Shown piece after piece: positions 41,994 through 51,567 of a DNA stretch of 64,000 bases (positions within the stretch are counted from its first letter, which is position 1; each line of letters opens with the position of its first letter). A program made the translations under genes and the position numbers. The notes beneath the pieces were generated by a model. It had not been told where the DNA came from. It ran no database searches and was given only the letters and a program-made list of their open reading frames with translations. Source of the stretch: Bosea beijingensis. Its GTDB lineage: Bacteria > Pseudomonadota > Alphaproteobacteria > Rhizobiales > Beijerinckiaceae. Location: assembly GCF_030758975.1 (NCBI RefSeq), contig NZ_CP132359.1, forward strand, positions 2,310,811 through 2,374,810. The letters run 5' to 3'.

Positions 41994-43076
41994 ATGACCG
42001 ATATCGCCACCCTGGAACGCGACGTCCTCGCCGCGATCGATTCTGCCGCCGATGAAACCGCCGTCGAGGATGTGCGCATCGGCGCCCTCGGCAAGTCCGG
42101 CTCGATCTCGGCGCTGCTCAAGACGCTCGGCGGCATGACGCCGGACGAGCGCAAGGAGAAGGGCCCCCAGATCAACGGCCTGCGCGATCGCGTCCAGGGC
42201 GCCATCGCGGCCCGTAAGGAAGCTTTGGGCGAGGCCGCTCTCGAAGCCCGGCTTGCCTCCGAGCGCGTCGATATCTCGCTGCCGGTGCAGGACGGCCCGG
42301 AGGCGCGGGGCCGCATCCACCCGATTAGCCAGGTCATCGACGAGATCACCGCGATCTTCGGCGACATGGGCTTCGCCATCGCCGAAGGGCCGGATGTCGA
42401 GACCGACGATCTCAACTTCACCAAGCTGAACTTCCCGGTCGGCCATCCCGCCCGCGAGATGCACGACACCTTCTTCTTCGCGCCTGACGAGAACGGCGAG
42501 CGAAAGCTCCTGCGCACCCATACCTCGCCGGTCCAGGTCCGTACCATGCTGGCCCAGAAGCCGCCGATCCGCGTGGTCTGCCCGGGCCGGACCTATCGCA
42601 ACGATTCCGACCAGACCCACACCCCGATGTTCCATCAGGTCGAGGGGCTCGTCATCGACAAGTCGGCCAATCTCGGCCATCTCAAGTGGATTCTCGAAGA
42701 GTTTTGCAAGTCCTTCTTCGAGATCGACGACGTGAAGATGCGCTTTCGCCCGTCCTTCTTCCCCTTCACCGAGCCTTCGATGGAGGTCGACATCCAGTGC
42801 TCGCGGAAGGGCGGCGAGATCCGCTTCGGCGAGGGCGACGACTGGCTGGAGATCCTCGGCTGCGGCATGGTCCACCCGAACGTGCTGCGTAATTGCGGGC
42901 TCGACCCGGAGGTCTATCAAGGCTTCGCCTGGGGCATGGGCATCGACCGCATCGCCATGTTGAAATACGGCATGCCGGACCTGCGCCCCTTCTTCGAGGC
43001 GGATGTGCGCTGGCTCGCCCATTACGGCTTCCGCCCGCTCGACCTGCCGACGCTGACGGGCGGCCTCTCCTCATGA
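41994..43076 (+). CDS. pheS: Phenylalanyl-tRNA synthetase, alpha subunit
   Basis: This 360-residue catalytic subunit has an N-terminal coiled coil for tRNA binding (residues 1-90) and the class II core. Motif 2 lies in [23 protein letters not shown], and motif 3 is [17 protein letters not shown]. Its partner pheT lies downstream but separated by two other genes. The ATG at 41994 is chosen to fit the family; the frame is open for 44 codons upstream. The promoter lies in the gap shared with the LOG-family gene. Confidence 0.96.
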   Translation: MTDIATLERDVLAAIDSAADETAVEDVRIGALGKSGSISALLKTLGGMTPDERKEKGPQINGLRDRVQGAIAARKEALGEAALEARLASERVDISLPVQDGPEARGRIHPISQVIDEITAIFGDMGFAIAEGPDVETDDLNFTKLNFPVGHPAREMHDTFFFAPDENGERKLLRTHTSPVQVRTMLAQKPPIRVVCPGRTYRNDSDQTHTPMFHQVEGLVIDKSANLGHLKWILEEFCKSFFEIDDVKMRFRPSFFPFTEPSMEVDIQCSRKGGEIRFGEGDDWLEILGCGMVHPNVLRNCGLDPEVYQGFAWGMGIDRIAMLKYGMPDLRPFFEADVRWLAHYGFRPLDLPTLTGGLSS

Positions 43077-43104
43077 CGGCGCAGGCCGGTCAGGGGAGGG
43101 CGCG

Positions 43105-44286
43105 ATGACGCCTGCGGGCTGGGCGGCGACGATCGCCGTGCTGCTGGTCGCGATGAACCTGGCGAGCCAGGCCATCGCGCTCTGGCGGCTGCGCCGGCCC
43201 CTCCAGCGCTCTGCCCTGCTCGAAGAGTTGCCTGCTGTCACCATCGTCCGCCCGGTGCGCGGCATCGAGGCCTTCAGTCGCGAGACGGCGGTCTCGGGGC
43301 TGGAGCTCGACTATCCCCGCTACAGCACGATCTTCTGCGTCGCCGACGCGCATGATCCGATCATCCCATTGATCGAGGAACTGATCGGCATCTACGGCTC
43401 CGGGAAGGCCCGCCTGATCGTAGGCGACGTGCCGGTCAGCGCCAATCCCAAGCTCAACAACTGCGTGCGCGGCTGGGAGGCGGCAGAGACCGACTGGGTC
43501 ATCCTCGCCGATTCCAACGTGCTGATGCCTAGGGACTATATCCAGCGTATGCTGGCCGCCTGGCAGCCGACCACCGGGCTCGTCTGCTCGACGCCGGCCG
43601 GCTCCCGGCCGCTGTGCATTGGCGCCGAAGTCGAATGCGCCTTCCTCAACGCCTTCCAGGCGCGTTGGCAATATGTCGGCGAGGCGCTGGGCCTCGGCTT
43701 CGCGCAGGGCAAGTCGATGCTCTGGAACAAGCCCTTCCTCGACGCCAATGGCGGCATCGCCGCGCTCGGCGTCGAGATTGCCGAGGATGCGGCCTCGACC
43801 AAACTGGTGCGCAATACCGGCCGCCAGGTCCATCTCGTCGGCCAGCCCTTCGAGCAGCCGCTTGGCCGGCGCCGACTGAGAGACGTCGTGCAGCGCCAGT
43901 TCCGCTGGGCGCGCCTGCGGCGCGTGACCTTCCTGCCCTTTTTCGCGCTGGAGATCCTCTCCACGCCTTTCCTTGCCGCCGTGCTGGCCTCCTTCGGTGC
44001 TTCCGCGCTTGGTTTGCCGGCCTGGCTTGCGCCGCTCCTCGTGCTGCTCGTCTGGTATGCCGGCGATATCCTGCTGTCGGCGAGCGTCGGCTGGTTCCTG
44101 AACTGGCGTACGCCCTTCGCGATGCTGGCGCGCGACATCGCCTTCCCCGGCATCTGGGCCTATGCCTTCGTCGGCGGCGAGGTGAGTTGGCGCGGCAACG
44201 CCATGAAAATCCGCACCGACGGTGCCAACAAGCTCAACGAGGCGGTGCCGGCTGCACCGGCACAGGCGGGGCGCGATGGCCGCTGA
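43105..44286 (+). CDS. Glycosyltransferase family 21, ceramide glucosyltransferase-like
   Basis: This 393-residue membrane enzyme has an N-terminal helix (about 8-27) and the GT-A core with TIVRPVRGIEAFSRET. DWVILADSNVLMPRDY supplies the D..D metal site. The QxxRW acceptor motif is QFRWARLRR, and three or four C-terminal helices follow. GT21 enzymes add glucose to ceramide or similar lipid acceptors. The actual lipid here is unknown. It lies 28 bp after pheS, and its last 11 bp overlap the ASCH-domain gene. Its place between pheS and pheT is unusual. The GGGGAGGG site upstream supports the ATG. Confidence 0.85.
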   Translation: MTPAGWAATIAVLLVAMNLASQAIALWRLRRPLQRSALLEELPAVTIVRPVRGIEAFSRETAVSGLELDYPRYSTIFCVADAHDPIIPLIEELIGIYGSGKARLIVGDVPVSANPKLNNCVRGWEAAETDWVILADSNVLMPRDYIQRMLAAWQPTTGLVCSTPAGSRPLCIGAEVECAFLNAFQARWQYVGEALGLGFAQGKSMLWNKPFLDANGGIAALGVEIAEDAASTKLVRNTGRQVHLVGQPFEQPLGRRRLRDVVQRQFRWARLRRVTFLPFFALEILSTPFLAAVLASFGASALGLPAWLAPLLVLLVWYAGDILLSASVGWFLNWRTPFAMLARDIAFPGIWAYAFVGGEVSWRGNAMKIRTDGANKLNEAVPAAPAQAGRDGR

Positions 44287-44701
44287 CCTCCTCGCATCCG
44301 TTCCCGAGCGCTATCGCGATTGCCCGAGCTTTTCCTTCGGTGACAGTCCGGAGCTCGCGACCGAACTCGCGGCGCTGGTCGTCAGCGGTCGCAAGATCGC
44401 GACGGTGAACACGCTCGACGCGCCCGATTGCCCCAAGCTCAACGAGCTCTGGATCGTGCTCGACGGCACCGGCCGGCCCGTCTGCGTCATCGAGACGCTC
44501 GAACTTATTCCCCGTCGCTTCGACGAAGTTGACGAGGCCTTCGCCTTCGACGAAGGGGAGGGTGACCGCTCCCTGGCCTTCTGGCGGGACGCCCACGAAA
44601 CCTATTTCCGGCGCATCGGTGTCTTCAGCCCCGACATGCCCTTGCTTTGCGAACGCTTCCGTCTGGTGGAAGTGCTCACCCCGATGGACGTAGACGCATG
44701 A
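44276..44701 (+). CDS. ASCH-domain protein
   Basis: This 141-residue protein has the ASCH beta-barrel pattern: [28 protein letters not shown], an [17 protein letters not shown] strand and a [21 protein letters not shown] helix. ASCH domains bind RNA or nucleotides. Some members are RNases or amidohydrolases, such as the cytidine-related YqfB type. The gene starts inside the GT21 gene and its ATGA overlaps the pheT start by 4 bp. Strict coupling to pheT suggests a translation-linked function, but that is inference. Confidence 0.85.
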   Translation: MAADLLASVPERYRDCPSFSFGDSPELATELAALVVSGRKIATVNTLDAPDCPKLNELWIVLDGTGRPVCVIETLELIPRRFDEVDEAFAFDEGEGDRSLAFWRDAHETYFRRIGVFSPDMPLLCERFRLVEVLTPMDVDA

Positions 44702-47121
44702 AGTTCACGATCTCCTGGCTCAAAGAGCATCTCGACACCGACGCCTCCGTTGCGGAGATCACGGATGCCCTGACCCGCGTCGGCCTGGAGGTCGAGGCGA
44801 TCGAGGACCGCGCCGCCGCGCTCCAGGCCTTCACCATCGCCTATGTCATCGAGGCGAAGCAGCATCCGAACGCCGACCGTCTGCGCGTCTGCATGGTCGA
44901 CACCGGCGCTGGCGAGCCCGTGCAGGTCGTCTGCGGCGCGCCCAATGCCCGCACCGGCATGAAGGGCGTGTTCTCGCCGCCGGGCAGCTACATCCCCGGC
45001 AAGAAGGTCACGCTCGGCAAGGGTGTGATCCGCGGCATCGAATCGAACGGCATGCTGGTCTCGGAAGCCGAGCTGGAATTGTCCGACGATCATGACGGCA
45101 TCATCGAACTGCCGGCTGACGCTCCCGTCGGCCAGCCCTATGCTCCCTATGCCGGGCTCGATGACGCCATCATCGAGATCGCGGTGACGCCGAACCGCGC
45201 CGATGCGCTCGGCGTCGCCGGCATCGCCCGCGACCTCGCCGCCGCTGGCCTCGGCACGCTGAAGTCGAAGGCTATCCAGCCGGTGCAGGGCTCCTTCCCG
45301 TGCCCGGTCAAGGTTACGCTCGATTTCGCCGGTGAGGACAAGAAGCTCTGCCCGGCCTTCGCGCTGCGGCTCGTGCGTGGCGTCAAGAACGGCCCGTCGC
45401 CGGACTGGCTGCAGGCGCGCTTGCGCGCAGTGGGCTTGCGCCCGATCAATGCCTTGGTCGACATCACCAATTTCATGACGCTCGACCGCAACCGGCCGCT
45501 CCACGTCTTCGACGCGGCCAAGGTGAAGGGCAATCTCACCGTCCGTCGCGCCAAGGCCGGCGAGGCGATCCTCGCGCTCGACGGCAAGACCTACACGCTG
45601 ACCGACGAGCAGGTCGTGATCGCCGACGAGCACGGCGTCGAGTCCCTCGCCGGCATCATGGGTGGCGAGGCCTCGGGCTCGAGCGAGACCACCACCGACG
45701 TGCTGATCGAAAGCGCGCTCTGGGACCCCTTGAACATTGCCCGCTCGGGCCGCGCGCTCGGCATCAATTCGGATGCGCGCTATCGTTTCGAGCGCGGCGT
45801 CGATCCCGATTTCGCCCGGCCGGGCCTCGATCTCGCGACCGCGATGGTGATCGAGCTCTGCGGCGGCGAAGCCTCCGAGATGGAATTCGCCGGCGAGCTG
45901 CCCGCCAGCCCCGCAGCGATCGACTTCCCATGGTCCGAGGTCAAGCGCCTGACCGGGCTCGAACTGCCGCAAGCCGAGATGCAGGCGGCTCTGACCTCGC
46001 TCGGCTTCGAGGTTTCGGGTGCCGGTGAACGCGTCACGGTTGCCGTCCCGTCCTGGCGCGCCGATGTCGGCGGCAAGGCCGATCTCGTCGAGGAGATCGT
46101 GCGCATCGCCGGTCTCGACCGCGTCGCCTCGACGCCGCTGCCACGCATCAAGGGCGAGGTCGTCAAGCCGGTCTTGACCGTGCTGCAGAAGCGCACCCGC
46201 ACCGCCAAGCGCACGCTCGCGGCGCGCGGCCTCGTCGAGGCCGTGACCTGGTCCTTCATCTCGCATGATCAAGCCAAGCTCTTCGGCGGCGGCTCGCCCA
46301 AGCTGGCGCTCGCCAATCCGATCGCGGCCGATCTCTCCGACATGCGGCCCTCGCTGCTGCCGGGCCTGATCCGCGCCGCGCAGAGCAATGCCGATCGCGG
46401 CTTCCCGGATGTGGCGCTGTTCGAGGTCGGGCAGGTCTTCAAGAGCGACGAGCCGGAAGGCCAGCTCATCGCCGCGACTGGCCTGCGCCGTGGCACCGCC
46501 CGTCTCGACGGTACCGGCCGTCACTGGGATGGCGGCGCCAAGCCCGTCGACCTTTTCGACGCCAAGGCGGATGTGCTTGGCCTGCTCTCGGGGCTGGGCA
46601 TCCCGACCGGTGGTCTCCAGATCGTCGCTGGCGGACCGGCCTGGGCGCATCCCGGCCGTTCGGCCACGCTCCAGTTCGGCCCCAAGGGCGTGATCGGCGC
46701 CTTCGGCGAGGTCCATCCCAAGATCCTCAAGGCGCTCGACGTCAAGGGGCCGCTGGTCGCCTTCGAGATCCATCTCGACGGGCTGCCGCTGCCCAAGGCC
46801 AAGCCGACCAAGGTCAAGCCGAAGCTTGCGCTCTCCGATTTCCAGCCGGTGACGCGCGATTTCGCTTTCATCGTCGACAAGGCGGTGGCGGCCGGCGACA
46901 TGGTCAAGACGGCTCAGGGCGCCGATCGTGCGCTGATCGCCAATGTCGGCGTCTTCGATCTCTACGAGGGCGCGGGCGTCGAGGCCGGCAAGAAGTCGGT
47001 GGCTTTGGCGATCACGCTGCAGCCGACCGAGAAGACGCTGACCGAGGTCGAGATCGAGGCCGTCGGCAGCAAGATCGTCGCCGAGATCGGCAAGCGCTAC
47101 GGCGCGACGCTGCGCGGCTGA
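44698..47121 (+). CDS. pheT: Phenylalanyl-tRNA synthetase, beta subunit
   Basis: This 807-residue protein has the normal order of domains: [20 protein letters not shown], an OB-fold tRNA-binding domain (residues 40-150), and the B3/B4 editing domain (about 200-400, with [18 protein letters not shown]). The B5 and catalytic-like domains follow, then the C-terminal ferredoxin-fold anticodon-binding domain (about 710-807: [17 protein letters not shown]). It forms the tetramer with PheS and edits Tyr-tRNA-Phe. The start at 44698 overlaps the ASCH stop. The frame is open 17 codons upstream within the ASCH gene. Confidence 0.96.
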   Translation: MKFTISWLKEHLDTDASVAEITDALTRVGLEVEAIEDRAAALQAFTIAYVIEAKQHPNADRLRVCMVDTGAGEPVQVVCGAPNARTGMKGVFSPPGSYIPGKKVTLGKGVIRGIESNGMLVSEAELELSDDHDGIIELPADAPVGQPYAPYAGLDDAIIEIAVTPNRADALGVAGIARDLAAAGLGTLKSKAIQPVQGSFPCPVKVTLDFAGEDKKLCPAFALRLVRGVKNGPSPDWLQARLRAVGLRPINALVDITNFMTLDRNRPLHVFDAAKVKGNLTVRRAKAGEAILALDGKTYTLTDEQVVIADEHGVESLAGIMGGEASGSSETTTDVLIESALWDPLNIARSGRALGINSDARYRFERGVDPDFARPGLDLATAMVIELCGGEASEMEFAGELPASPAAIDFPWSEVKRLTGLELPQAEMQAALTSLGFEVSGAGERVTVAVPSWRADVGGKADLVEEIVRIAGLDRVASTPLPRIKGEVVKPVLTVLQKRTRTAKRTLAARGLVEAVTWSFISHDQAKLFGGGSPKLALANPIAADLSDMRPSLLPGLIRAAQSNADRGFPDVALFEVGQVFKSDEPEGQLIAATGLRRGTARLDGTGRHWDGGAKPVDLFDAKADVLGLLSGLGIPTGGLQIVAGGPAWAHPGRSATLQFGPKGVIGAFGEVHPKILKALDVKGPLVAFEIHLDGLPLPKAKPTKVKPKLALSDFQPVTRDFAFIVDKAVAAGDMVKTAQGADRALIANVGVFDLYEGAGVEAGKKSVALAITLQPTEKTLTEVEIEAVGSKIVAEIGKRYGATLRG

Positions 47122-47136
47122 TAGCGCTATGTCGTC

Positions 47137-47159
47137 ATGGTCGGGCTTGTCCCGACCAT
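47137..47159. repeat. REP-like hairpin after pheT
   Basis: ATGGTCGGG and CCCGACCAT flank CTTGT. The CCGGGCTTGTCCCGG-type core is a common scattered repeat in Hyphomicrobiales. A related stem occurs at 57394. It may also stabilise or end the pheT transcript. The rest of the 234-bp gap has no recognised feature. Confidence 0.6.
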
Positions 47160-47355
47160 CCAAGTCTTCCTTGATCGAAGACGGTGTTCGAGGCGTGGAT
47201 GCTCGCCACAAGGGCGAGCATGGCGGGCGGGCTCGTGCGCACTCGCCAGCCAGAAGTCGCTTCCCACCATTGATCGACATTATGTAATAATCCATGCGCG
47301 AAATCCCGGCGCTTTCGGGGTATGCGCTGGCGCATTCCTGCATCTCCGCGATCTG

Positions 47356-48258
47356 ATGACCCTCACCGAACGTCCCATCACGGACAATCTGTTCCCCGGT
47401 TTTCGCCTGCTCGACGTCCAGACGTCGGGTCCGCGGATTCGCGTCCGGATCGGGGGGGAGGGGCCGCCTCTGCTCCTGCTCCACGGCTATCCGCAGACCC
47501 ATGTGATGTGGCGCCGGATCGCGCCGCTGCTCGCGCCGCACTTCACCCTGATCTGCCCGGATCTGCGCGGCTACGGCGATTCCGACAAGCCGCCGAGCGA
47601 CGCCGAGCACGCGCCCTATGCGAAGCGCGCCATGGCGCAGGATATGGCGGAGGTCATGAGCGCGCTCGGGCATGCACGCTTCTTCGTCGGTTCGCATGAT
47701 CGCGGCGCCCGCGTCGCACATCGCATGGCACTCGACCATGGCGAGCGCATCCTGAAGCTCGCCACCCTCGACATCGCGCCGACGCGCGAGATGTATCGCG
47801 ACACGACCGATGCCTTCGCCCGTGCCTACTGGCACTGGTTCTTCCTGGTCCAGCCGGCGCCGATGCCGGAGCGCATGATCGGGAGCGATCCGGAGTTCTA
47901 CTGGACGAGCCGGCGCGCCTCGGACATGCGGCTGTTCGAGCCGGAGGCGCTCGCCGAATATCTGCGCTGCTTCCGCGATCCCGCGATGATCCATGCGAGC
48001 TGCGAGGATTATCGCGCTGCCGCGACGATCGACATCGCTCATGACGATGCGGATGGCGGCCGCAAGCTCGCCTGCCCGCTATTGGCGCTCTGGGGCGAGC
48101 GCGGCGTCATCGGAAAATGCTTCGACCCTCTGGCCTTGTGGCGCGAGCGTGCGCAGGATGTGCGCGGCCGGGCTCTGCCGGGCGGACATTATCTGGCGGA
48201 GGAGGTCCCCGATCTCGTCGCCGCGGAATTCAGGGCCTTCTTCGGAGAAACCGCATGA
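47356..48258 (+). CDS. Haloacetate (fluoroacetate) dehalogenase-like alpha/beta hydrolase
   Basis: This 300-residue protein matches fluoroacetate dehalogenases at the key sites. The nucleophile Asp is in GSHDRGARVAH, and the acid Asp in TLDIAPT. The halide-binding His-Trp pair lies in YWHWFFLVQP, Tyr in EDYRAA, and the general-base His in PGGHYLAEEV. N-terminal LLLLHGYPQTHVMW holds the oxyanion region. It may release fluoride or chloride from haloacetates, giving glycolate, but related epoxide or ester hydrolases share most of this. The ATG at 47356 is chosen. Its ATGA overlap with the next gene shows coupling. Confidence 0.82.
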   Translation: MTLTERPITDNLFPGFRLLDVQTSGPRIRVRIGGEGPPLLLLHGYPQTHVMWRRIAPLLAPHFTLICPDLRGYGDSDKPPSDAEHAPYAKRAMAQDMAEVMSALGHARFFVGSHDRGARVAHRMALDHGERILKLATLDIAPTREMYRDTTDAFARAYWHWFFLVQPAPMPERMIGSDPEFYWTSRRASDMRLFEPEALAEYLRCFRDPAMIHASCEDYRAAATIDIAHDDADGGRKLACPLLALWGERGVIGKCFDPLALWRERAQDVRGRALPGGHYLAEEVPDLVAAEFRAFFGETA

Positions 48259-49331
48259 CCGGCACCAACCGCGTTTACCGCATCGCCGTGATCGCCGGTG
48301 ACGGCATCGGCAAGGAGGTCATGCCCGAAGGCCTGCGCGTGCTCGATGCCGCCTCGAAGAAATACGGCTTTGAACTGCGCCTCGACCAGTTCGATTTCTC
48401 CTCCTGCGACTACTACGCCAAGCACGGCAAGATGCTGCCGGACGACTGGAAGGAGAAGATCGGCGGCCATGACGCGATCTATTTCGGCGCCGTCGGCATG
48501 CCCGCCCAGGTGCCGGACCATATCTCGCTTTGGGGCTCGCTCCTTCTGTTCCGGCGTGAGTTCGACCAATACGTCAACCTGCGCCCCGTGCGGCTGATGC
48601 CGGGCGTGCCCGGCCCGCTCGCCAACCGCAAGCCCGGCGATATCGACTTCTTCGTCGTGCGCGAGAACACCGAGGGCGAGTATTCCTCGGTCGGCGGGCG
48701 CATGTATGCCGGCACCGAGCGCGAGATCGTCATCCAGGAGACGGTGATGAGCCGCGTCGGCGTCGACCGCGTGCTGAAATACGCCTTCGAACTGGCGCAG
48801 CGTCGCCCGCGCAAGAAGCTGACCTCGGCCACCAAGTCCAACGGCATCTCGATCACCATGCCCTACTGGGACGAGCGGGTGAAGGAGATGGCGAAGAACT
48901 ATCCGGACGTCGCCGTCGACCAGTATCATATCGACATCCTGACCGCGCATTTCGTGCTCAATCCGGATCGCTTCGATGTGGTCGTCGCCTCCAACCTGTT
49001 CGGCGACATCCTCTCCGATCTCGGCCCGGCCTGCACCGGCACGATCGGCATCGCGCCCTCCGGCAACATCAACCCGACCGGCGACCACCCCTCGCTGTTC
49101 GAGCCGGTCCACGGCTCCGCGCCCGATATCGCCGGGCAGGGCATCGCCAATCCGGTCGGCATGATCTGGTCGGGCGCGATGATGCTGGACCATCTCGGCG
49201 AGCACGAGGCGGCCAAGGGCATTGAGGCGGCGATCGAGCGCGCTCTGGGCGATGCCCGCACCCGCACCCGCGATCTCGGTGGTTCGCTCGGCACCGAAGC
49301 CGCCGGCAAGGCGGTCGAGCAGGCGCTTTGA
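48255..49331 (+). CDS. Tartrate/D-malate dehydrogenase-like (isopropylmalate dehydrogenase family)
   Basis: This 358-residue beta-decarboxylating dehydrogenase has RIAVIAGDGIGKEVMPEGLRVL, NLRPVRLMPGVPGPLA, VVRENTEGEYSSVGGR and SNLFGDILSDLGPACTGTIG. The last part is FEPVHGSAPDIAGQGIANPVG. This is closest to tartrate dehydrogenases (TtuC), which oxidise tartrate, D-malate or isopropylmalate with NAD. Substrate choice among these cannot be fixed. The start overlaps the dehalogenase-like stop by 4 bp, so the two are coupled. A TerC gene follows after 31 bp. Confidence 0.88.
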   Translation: MTGTNRVYRIAVIAGDGIGKEVMPEGLRVLDAASKKYGFELRLDQFDFSSCDYYAKHGKMLPDDWKEKIGGHDAIYFGAVGMPAQVPDHISLWGSLLLFRREFDQYVNLRPVRLMPGVPGPLANRKPGDIDFFVVRENTEGEYSSVGGRMYAGTEREIVIQETVMSRVGVDRVLKYAFELAQRRPRKKLTSATKSNGISITMPYWDERVKEMAKNYPDVAVDQYHIDILTAHFVLNPDRFDVVVASNLFGDILSDLGPACTGTIGIAPSGNINPTGDHPSLFEPVHGSAPDIAGQGIANPVGMIWSGAMMLDHLGEHEAAKGIEAAIERALGDARTRTRDLGGSLGTEAAGKAVEQAL

Positions 49332-49362
49332 GCCGGAATTTGGCCGCGAGGATTTGAAGATC

Positions 49363-50067
49363 ATGGATTTGTCGTCGGTTTCCATTGTCGACCCGCTGGT
49401 CTGGGGCAAGCTGGCCGAGATCATCCTGCTGAACATCGTGCTCTCGGGCGACAACGCCGTCGTCATCGCGCTCGCCTGCCGCGCACTCGCGCCGGCGCAG
49501 CGGACCAAGGGCATCGCGCTCGGCGCCGGCGTCGCGGTCGTGCTGCGCGTGGTCTTCACGGTGCTGATCGCCTCGCTGCTCAACACGCCGTTCCTGCGCA
49601 TCATCGGCGCCGGCCTGCTGATCTGGATCGCGGTCAAGCTGATCGTCGAGGAGGAAGGCCAGGACGAGGATTCGATCACGGCGAGCAGCAAGCTCTGGAA
49701 GGCGGTGCAGACGGTCGCGATCGCCGACATCGTCATGAGCCTCGACAATGTGCTGGCGATCGCCGCCGTCGCCAAGGATTCGATTCCCTTGCTGGTCGCC
49801 GGCCTCGTCATCTCGATCCCGCTGATCGTGCTTGGCGCCTCGCTGATCACCAGCCTGCTGACGCGCTTCCCGATCCTGGTCTGGGCCGGCGCCGGCTTGC
49901 TGGGTTGGGTCGCCGGCGAGATGTTCGAGAGCGATCCCTGGCTGATCGCCCGCTTCGGCGAGCAACTGCTGCACAAGCTGGAATACCCGGCTGCGATCCT
50001 GGGCGCGTTGCTCGTGCTCGGCCTCGGCTACCTCATCAAATCGCGCCGGCCTGACCCGGCCCACTGA
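49363..50067 (+). CDS. TerC/YjbE-family integral membrane protein (first copy)
   Basis: This 234-residue protein has seven or so helices and the two acidic membrane motifs of the family, IVLSGDNAVVIALACR and DIVMSLDNVLAIAA. TerC-family proteins export manganese or other metal ions and help metalation of secreted enzymes. YjbE-type members are small like this one. It lies 31 bp after the tartrate-dehydrogenase-like gene and 26 bp before a paralogue. No yybP-ykoY manganese riboswitch fits in the short spacers. Confidence 0.9.
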   Translation: MDLSSVSIVDPLVWGKLAEIILLNIVLSGDNAVVIALACRALAPAQRTKGIALGAGVAVVLRVVFTVLIASLLNTPFLRIIGAGLLIWIAVKLIVEEEGQDEDSITASSKLWKAVQTVAIADIVMSLDNVLAIAAVAKDSIPLLVAGLVISIPLIVLGASLITSLLTRFPILVWAGAGLLGWVAGEMFESDPWLIARFGEQLLHKLEYPAAILGALLVLGLGYLIKSRRPDPAH

Positions 50068-50093
50068 CAAACTGCAAAGGGATACCCTGACCG

Positions 50094-50837
50094 ATGGATT
50101 TCGCATCCCCCGTCTTCTGGACCTCGCTGCTCCAGATCATCTGGATCGACCTGCTGCTTTCGGGCGACAACGCGGTCGTGATCGCGCTCGCCGTGCGTTC
50201 GCTGCCGGAGAAGCAGCGCAAAGTTGGCATCTGGCTTGGCGCCGGGGCGGCGGTGGGCCTGCGCATCATCTTCGCGGTGGTTGTCAGCTACCTCCTGAAC
50301 GTCCCGTTCCTGAAGGTTGTCGGCGCGCTCCTCCTGTTCTGGATCGCCATCAAGCTCGCCAAAGGCGAGGAAGAGGCCCATGGTGATGTCGCTGCCAGCG
50401 ACAATCTCTGGAAGGCGGTGCGCACCATCGCCATCGCCGACGCGGTGATGAGCCTCGACAACGTGCTCGCGATCGCAGCCGCGTCGCGTGGCCATTTCCA
50501 GCTTTTCGTGTTCGGCCTGCTGCTGACGATCCCCCTGATCATCTTCGGCGCGCGCATGCTCTCGTCGGTTCTCGAGCGCTTCCCGATCCTGATCTGGCTC
50601 GGCGCGGCGCTGCTCGGCTGGATTGCCGGCGAGATGCTGCTCAGCGACATGGCGATTATGCAATGGCTCCAGGTGAACATGCCGAGCTGGGTGCAGACCG
50701 TGCCGGTCTCCGAGACGAACCCGGCCGGTCTCCTGCCCGCGAAGGTGCCGTTCTATTCGGCGGCGGTGCTCGGCGCGGCCTTCGTCTGCATCGTCGCTTA
50801 CGCTCTCAAGAAGAAGCCGATCGATCAGGCGGGCTGA
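50094..50837 (+). CDS. TerC/YjbE-family integral membrane protein (second copy)
   Basis: This 247-residue paralogue of the preceding gene has LLLSGDNAVVIALAVR and DAVMSLDNVLAIAAASRG at the same positions. It has a longer loop before the last helix (about residues 185-220). Tandem TerC genes may form a heteromeric metal exporter or have different ion preferences; this is inference. A strong terminator 30 bp later ends the operon, inside the neighbouring convergent gene. Confidence 0.9.
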   Translation: MDFASPVFWTSLLQIIWIDLLLSGDNAVVIALAVRSLPEKQRKVGIWLGAGAAVGLRIIFAVVVSYLLNVPFLKVVGALLLFWIAIKLAKGEEEAHGDVAASDNLWKAVRTIAIADAVMSLDNVLAIAAASRGHFQLFVFGLLLTIPLIIFGARMLSSVLERFPILIWLGAALLGWIAGEMLLSDMAIMQWLQVNMPSWVQTVPVSETNPAGLLPAKVPFYSAAVLGAAFVCIVAYALKKKPIDQAG

Positions 50838-50847
50838 TCGGCCGGAT

Positions 50848-51456
50848 CTAGCCGGTAACGACGAACGCGGCGGCCATGATCTCATGGCCGCCGTTTTTCA
50901 TCGTGCAGAGCGCGCCGACCGTATCGGTGGGGGCGGAGGCATCCGTGACGCGAAAGGTCGTCTCCGACAGAAGTGACACCGCGAAACTCTCGGGCGCACG
51001 CCGAAACCCCATTCCCAAAGCCTTCACATAGGCTTCCTTAGCGGCCCAGAGGCGCGCGAAGCTCCGGGCTTGCTCGGTGGAGGCAATGGCTTCGAGGGCG
51101 TTTCGTTCGTCGGGATGCAACAGGTCGCGCGGCGGTGCGGCGCGTTCGTCGACCTGTTCGACATCGGCGCCCAGCGGATGGCGCGCGAGGCCGACCGCGA
51201 CGATCCCGGCCCGGGTCGCCAGCGAAAGATGCAGGCCGGTCTCTCGGGGCAGATCGAGGAGCGGGCGCCCGGCTGCGTCATGCGCGATGACGACGTGCCC
51301 CTCTCCGCAGCCAAGCTGACGCGCCAGGACGCGCCGCGCCAGACCGCGTCGCAGAGCCGAGCGTTCCGTCAGGTTGCTCGGCTGCGCATCTGTCCGGACG
51401 AGCCAGATCGCCGGCAGGGCAGGGGCTATGGCATGGGCATCGTCGAACCAGTGCAT
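50848..51456 (-). CDS. 4'-phosphopantetheinyl transferase, Sfp type
   Basis: This 202-residue enzyme attaches phosphopantetheine from CoA to carrier proteins. The Mg2+ and CoA site is LGADVEQVDERAAPPRDLLH, with the GxDxE motif, and the second motif is RLWAAKEAYVKALGMG (WxxKExxxK). It is a single-domain member of about 200 residues, of the kind that activates synthetase carriers rather than AcpS. No such carrier gene is in the window. The 3' end of the gene contains a perfect terminator hairpin for the convergent TerC operon (50868-50898). Confidence 0.87.
   Translation of the reverse strand: MHWFDDAHAIAPALPAIWLVRTDAQPSNLTERSALRRGLARRVLARQLGCGEGHVVIAHDAAGRPLLDLPRETGLHLSLATRAGIVAVGLARHPLGADVEQVDERAAPPRDLLHPDERNALEAIASTEQARSFARLWAAKEAYVKALGMGFRRAPESFAVSLLSETTFRVTDASAPTDTVGALCTMKNGGHEIMAAAFVVTG
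50868..50898 (+). terminator. Terminator of the TerC operon inside the phosphopantetheinyl transferase gene
   Basis: CGGCGGCCATG pairs perfectly with CATGGCCGCCG around ATCT and is followed by TTTTT. It lies 30 bp past the second TerC stop but within the last 16 codons of the convergent transferase gene (encoding KNGGHEIMAAAF). Confidence 0.85.
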
Positions 51457-51567
51457 GGCCCATCTGTAGGGCTCCTGCCGAAGTCTGTCGCGTCCTGCGC
51501 GGAATTCATGCAGCCGCGCCGTTCGCGCGCGTTGACCTTCGCACAGGCTTTCCGCTTGTGGAGGGTG

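Noticed and set aside
44602..48042. Open reading frame of 1146 codons on the minus strand
   Set aside because: It is antisense to pheT and the dehalogenase-like gene, has no recognisable domain, and is a by-product of GC-rich codon bias.
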